Assembly: GCA_005879255.1 (NCBI GenBank)
Contig: VBKY01000207.1
Coordinates: 1-10,072, forward strand
Source: Deltaproteobacteria bacterium
Lineage (GTDB): Bacteria; Desulfobacterota_B; Binatia; UBA9968
DNA: 10,072 nucleotides
Direction: 5' to 3'
Shown here: positions 7,282 through 10,072 of the stretch, piece after piece
Layout of the letters: the number at the start of each line of letters is the position of its first letter
Position numbering within the stretch: position 1 is the stretch's first letter
Translations under genes and position numbers: made by a program
Notes under the pieces: model-generated
The model's database searches: none
The model's input: only the letters and a program-made list of their open reading frames with translations
Told to the model about the DNA's origin: nothing

Positions 7282-7397
7282 CGAAACAATAAGCAAAATC
7301 TAAATGAGTCGGGCGAAAAAGTATTGGACGATTCATAGGTGAACTGTTATCGGAAGTTTAAACCGAGATTGGGCCTAGCACGGGCAGGCGACATAGA

Positions 7398-8378
7398 ATG
7401 AGGTGGCAAGACATGTTCCTAACGGGCGGATCGCTCGTGTTAATGGTTTTCTTTTTCCTCCTGGGGCAAAGCTATTCGGCCGAAAAACCCAGGATCACTC
7501 TCGCTTATTCGACGACCGGCCCAACGGCGGTCGGATTGTGGATGGCGAAAGAGATCGGCGCCTTCGGCAAGTACGGCGTCGACCCGAACCTTATTTTTAT
7601 CTCGTCCAGTCCGGTCATGGTTCCCGCATTGATCGGCGGTGACGTGCAAGGCGGCATCGCCGGGGCCAACGCAGTGATCTCTGCGGTTTCGGGGGGCGCT
7701 TCGATCGTCGCCGTGGCGAGCCTCGCCAATCGTCCCTATCTTCGGCTCTGGGTCCATCCGGAAATCAGTCGCATCGATGAATTGCGGGGAAAAACCCTGG
7801 GAGTGTCGCGCTTCGGAGCGACGACGGACAATCTGACACGAATTCTCTTACGCAGGATCGGACTCGAAGGCGCGGTAAACATTCGCCAGCTCGGCGGCAC
7901 GGTGGAGGTGGGACTCGCTTTTCGCCACCGACAAATCGACGGGGCCGTCCTCGCCACGCTGCGCACCGACGCGCCCTACCGGATTCTCGCCGACCTGGCG
8001 GAATTCGGCATCCAGTACTCCATGGGCCTTTTGGTCGTCTCGCGCGATTTTTATCGCCGTGCACCGGAAACCTTGGAGAATATCATGCGCGCCTACGTCG
8101 AGGGGGTGGCGGTGCTTCGCGACCAGAGTCAAAAGGAACGAGCATTGAAAGCGATCGCGCGCTACACACGGCTCAAGGAAGCAAAACCGATAGAGGAAAT
8201 TTACAGCGACGCCGCGAAGTATGTCGACCGCGTTCCGCGCGTCGAGCCTGAAGCCGTCGCAGCGACGCTGGAGTTCATGGGCAAAAAGAGCTTTCCCGTG
8301 GAAAATTTCGCTGATAATTCGATCGTTGATCGACTGGTCCGTGAAGGATTCATCGACCAGCTTTACAAGAAGCGATAA
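7398..8378 (+). CDS. ABC transporter substrate-binding protein, NMT1/SsuA/TauA-like (SBP2)
   Basis: This second exported NitT/TauT-type solute-binding protein has 326 residues. The N-terminus (MRWQDMFLTGG then a hydrophobic core LVLMVFFFLLG) is a signal peptide with cleavage near residues 26-28 (SYSA). The fold markers parallel SBP1: ITLAYSTTGPTAVGLWMAKEIGAFGKYGVDPNLIFI, then a GGASIVAVASL block, then IDELRGKTLGVSRFG opening lobe 2. The C-terminus has NFADNSIVDRLVREGFIDQL, matching the end of SBP1. Start choice is uncertain. The ATG at 7398 has a weak ribosome site but gives an Arg-containing signal N-end. An in-frame ATG at 7413 has GAGG nine nt upstream but no basic residue. Ligand unknown. 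No permease or ATPase is adjacent. It is divergent from the kinase and 119 bp upstream of the aminotransferase. Confidence 0.9.
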   Translation: MRWQDMFLTGGSLVLMVFFFLLGQSYSAEKPRITLAYSTTGPTAVGLWMAKEIGAFGKYGVDPNLIFISSSPVMVPALIGGDVQGGIAGANAVISAVSGGASIVAVASLANRPYLRLWVHPEISRIDELRGKTLGVSRFGATTDNLTRILLRRIGLEGAVNIRQLGGTVEVGLAFRHRQIDGAVLATLRTDAPYRILADLAEFGIQYSMGLLVVSRDFYRRAPETLENIMRAYVEGVAVLRDQSQKERALKAIARYTRLKEAKPIEEIYSDAAKYVDRVPRVEPEAVAATLEFMGKKSFPVENFADNSIVDRLVREGFIDQLYKKR

Positions 8379-8441
8379 TCGTCGTTATCCTGCTTTCACG
8401 GTATCCGGCTATACAAAAAAAGGCCGTGATGAAAATACCAA

Positions 8442-8468
8442 GTAGGGGCACGGCGTCCCGCGCTCCTA
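8442..8468. repeat. Imperfect GC-rich palindrome upstream of the aminotransferase
   Basis: GTAGGGGCACGG pairs with a downstream arm, CCGCGCTCCTAT, with nine Watson-Crick pairs, two G-T pairs and one A-C mismatch. The outer GTAGGGGC / GCTCCTAT boundaries look like a decayed dispersed palindromic repeat. It has no T-run, so it is a poor terminator, though it may end the SBP2 transcript or separate it from the next gene. A weaker dyad, TCACGG (8396-8401) / CCGTGA (8424-8429), lies just upstream. Confidence 0.4.
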
Positions 8469-8497
8469 TCCCTATCGTCCGCGGAGTCTAACGCGCG

Positions 8498-9673
8498 ATG
8501 CAAACCCTCTCGCAGCGTGTCGCCGGTTTTGGCACGACCGTATTTGTCGAGATCAATAATCTCGCGCGGCAGCACAACGCCGTTAATCTGGGGCAGGGCG
8601 CGCCGGATTTCGACGGCCCGCCCGAAGTGTTGGCCGCCGCAGTCGAGGCCATAAACAGCGCTTTGAATCAGTATGCTCCCGGCATCGGCATGCTCGCGGT
8701 GCGCGAAGGAATTGCGAATCATGCGGCGCGCTTTTACGGCCAGAAGGCAAACCCGGAGACCGAGGTTCTGGTTACGAGTGGCGCCACCGAGGCCGTCTTC
8801 GCGGCGATTCTTGGGCTTACGGATTCCGGCGACGAGGTAATCGTATTTGAGCCCGTCTACGATAGTTATGTGCCGAACATGGTCATGGCCGGAGTCACGC
8901 CGCGTTACGTCGCCTTGCGCGGCGAGAACTGGACTTTTGATCCGGACGAGCTCGCAAAGGCATTCGACCGCCGCACTCGAGCGATCATTGTGAACACGCC
9001 GCACAACCCGACGGGAAAGGTTTATGCGCGGGAAGAACTGAGCGTGATCGCGGAGCTTTGCCAGAAGCACAGCGTGATCGCGATCACCGACGAAGTCTAT
9101 GAACATATTCTTTATGATGACGCCGTCCATACTCGGCTCGCCACGCTGCCGGGAATGGCCGAGCGGACGCTGACGATTAGCAGCCTGGGCAAAACGTTTA
9201 GCGTCACCGGCTGGAAAATTGGTTGGGCGATCGGCTCTGCTTCTTTGGTCAACGCGGTGAACCAGGCGCACCAGTTCATCACCTTTGCTGTTGCCTCGCC
9301 GCTCCAAGCGGCCGCGGCGACGGCGCTAAACTTGCCGCTCGACTTTTTTGAAAACTTGCGGGCGAGCTATCAGGCGAAGCGCGATCTAATGATCGACGCG
9401 CTGAAAAAATCCGGCTTCGGGGTTCGCAAATCGCAGGGAAGTTATTTCATCATGGCCGACTGGCGCGAGGTCGCGCCCGCGCATATCCAAGACGATTTCG
9501 CATTCGCCCGCTGGTTGACCACTGACGTCGGCGTCGCTTGTATCCCTGCCGGTGCATTCTACCAAGAGTCGGACAAAGATTTGGCCAAGAACCTTGTCCG
9601 TTTCGCAGTCTGCAAAAAAGCACAGACGCTTACCGTTGCCGCTGAGAGGTTAGGCAGACTGGGAAAAATCTGA
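8498..9673 (+). CDS. Class I/II PLP aminotransferase, kynurenine/glutamine transaminase-like
   Basis: This cytoplasmic fold-type I aminotransferase has 391 residues, full length for the family. It begins with NLGQGAPDFDGP, the N-terminal substrate motif seen in glutamine transaminase K / kynurenine aminotransferases and in methionine and succinyldiaminopimelate aminotransferases. PLP-site residues are N170 in NTPHNPTGKV, D198 and Y201 in ITDEVYEHILYD, and the Schiff-base Lys K232 in SSLGKTFSVTGWK. The carboxylate-binding Arg is R368 in NLVRFAV. It would transfer an amino group from an amino acid to a 2-oxo acid. The precise donor cannot be set; aromatic, sulfur or glutamine-type donors are likeliest by resemblance. 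GGAG (8483-8486) is 11 nt before the ATG, a long but usable spacing. It follows SBP2 on the same strand and converges with the rhomboid gene. Confidence 0.92.
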   Translation: MQTLSQRVAGFGTTVFVEINNLARQHNAVNLGQGAPDFDGPPEVLAAAVEAINSALNQYAPGIGMLAVREGIANHAARFYGQKANPETEVLVTSGATEAVFAAILGLTDSGDEVIVFEPVYDSYVPNMVMAGVTPRYVALRGENWTFDPDELAKAFDRRTRAIIVNTPHNPTGKVYAREELSVIAELCQKHSVIAITDEVYEHILYDDAVHTRLATLPGMAERTLTISSLGKTFSVTGWKIGWAIGSASLVNAVNQAHQFITFAVASPLQAAAATALNLPLDFFENLRASYQAKRDLMIDALKKSGFGVRKSQGSYFIMADWREVAPAHIQDDFAFARWLTTDVGVACIPAGAFYQESDKDLAKNLVRFAVCKKAQTLTVAAERLGRLGKI

Positions 9674-9680
9674 TGCAATT

Positions 9681-10072
9681 TCATTTGCCAATGAGCGAAT
9701 CCGCGAGGCCCTGTAAAATCGCCAAATAGACCCCGAAGATCAGCAACGTCAGCAATAGATTCCTTTTCCAGTGCTCGCTCAGGGCAATGCCAAATGGCAG
9801 CCCTGTAAGAAAACCAATAATATGAGCGACGTATGCCACGTGCGGATCATGGCCACGAATCAAGCTCGGGTGGGAGACGATGACGATGTTATATACGAAA
9901 TAAATGAGCGCCACCAAACCCTGGGGCGCTAAAAACAGCCAAGAGAATTTTAGCGGTCGGACGAGCATGACGCAGGCAGCCACGGTGAAGATTGCCGCCG
10001 ACGCGCCGAGCATTCCCGCTCCCCGCGGAGTAAACGGCACACTGAGAATAAATCCGGCGAATCCGCCGGTGA
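9681..10072 (-). CDS. Rhomboid family intramembrane serine protease, 5'-truncated
   Basis: This is the C-terminal part, at least 129 residues, of a polytopic membrane protease that cuts transmembrane substrates. The frame runs off the right edge with TGGFAGFILSV upstream of the first in-window GTG (10040), so the real start is outside. Numbered from that GTG, the nucleophile is S14 in MLGASAAIF and the partner His is H73 in VAYVAHIIGFLTG, each within a hydrophobic helix. At least four membrane segments are visible, including a last one, NLLLTLLIFGVYLAIL. The residue after the Ser is Ala where most rhomboids have Gly. The N-terminal His/Asn oxyanion region is not in the window. The stop lies 7 bp from the aminotransferase stop, and no terminator fits between them. 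Confidence 0.85.
   Translation of the reverse strand, partial: TGGFAGFILSVPFTPRGAGMLGASAAIFTVAACVMLVRPLKFSWLFLAPQGLVALIYFVYNIVIVSHPSLIRGHDPHVAYVAHIIGFLTGLPFGIALSEHWKRNLLLTLLIFGVYLAILQGLADSLIGK

Larger units (their letters stand above)
7158..7397. other. Divergent intergenic control region between kinase and SBP2
   Basis: These 240 bp contain no gene-sized ORF and are clearly more AT-rich than the flanking genes. They separate the 5' ends of the kinase (minus) and SBP2 (plus), so both promoters probably lie here. Visible elements are a CCCC-N8-GGGG dyad (7236-7251), a TATA-rich stretch (7207-7230) and a direct repeat of TTATATGG (7261-7268 and 7274-7281). Confidence 0.6.

Noticed and set aside
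8396..9307. A 303-codon minus-strand open frame opposite the aminotransferase
   Set aside because: It is fully explained as an antisense shadow. The plus frame has all PLP-enzyme motifs, while the antisense product is Arg/His-rich with no domain pattern.
1..10072. Mobile element, CRISPR array, toxin-antitoxin or defence system
   Set aside because: No transposase, integrase, repeat-spacer pattern, paired small ORFs or nuclease/helicase genes are visible on either strand.

Overview
The window is about 10 kb of moderately GC-rich bacterial chromosome with seven supportable protein genes. Two are cut by the window edges. No RNA genes, insertion sequences, CRISPR arrays or phage genes are visible. 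The mix of genes suggests a metabolically versatile environmental bacterium: orphan NitT/TauT-type substrate-binding proteins, an amidase, an HMGL-type carboxyltransferase and a soluble MEDS/PAS hybrid kinase. The feel is of uncultured deltaproteobacterial, Binatota or Tectomicrobia-like soil and groundwater lineages, but that placement is an inference and no marker gene is present to confirm it.

Layout, left to right. (1) The 3' part of a plus-strand carboxyltransferase (HMGL/pyruvate carboxylase CT-like) gene, ending in a stem-loop that overlaps its stop codon. (2) A 157-bp gap carrying a perfect 12-bp palindrome and a strong Shine-Dalgarno, then a plus-strand exported substrate-binding protein (SBP1). 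(3) A short convergent gap with a palindromic repeat. (4) A minus-strand amidase-signature hydrolase. (5) A minus-strand 925-residue hybrid histidine kinase (MEDS-PAS-PAS-HisKA-HATPase-REC). (6) A 240-bp AT-rich divergent control region. (7) A plus-strand second substrate-binding protein (SBP2). (8) A gap with a second palindromic repeat. (9) A plus-strand class I/II aminotransferase. (10) The 3' part of a minus-strand rhomboid protease, convergent with the aminotransferase and only 7 bp from it.

How the genes might work together. The two SBPs are distant relatives sharing the same C-terminal signature, and neither has an ABC permease or ATPase beside it in the window. They would deliver small organic ligands to transport machinery encoded elsewhere. 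The amidase, aminotransferase and carboxyltransferase are cytoplasmic enzymes for amide hydrolysis, transamination of amino/oxo acids and biotin-dependent carboxyl transfer. The kinase is divergent from SBP2 and shares its control region, so a sensor-regulated uptake/catabolism unit is possible but unproven. No obviously new defence or mobile system is present. The most interesting points are a carboxyltransferase that keeps its catalytic Lys and Zn ligands but has lost the usual substrate-pocket motifs, the orphan SBP pair, the MEDS hybrid kinase without a visible partner, an altered oxyanion loop in the amidase, and several palindromes at gene boundaries.
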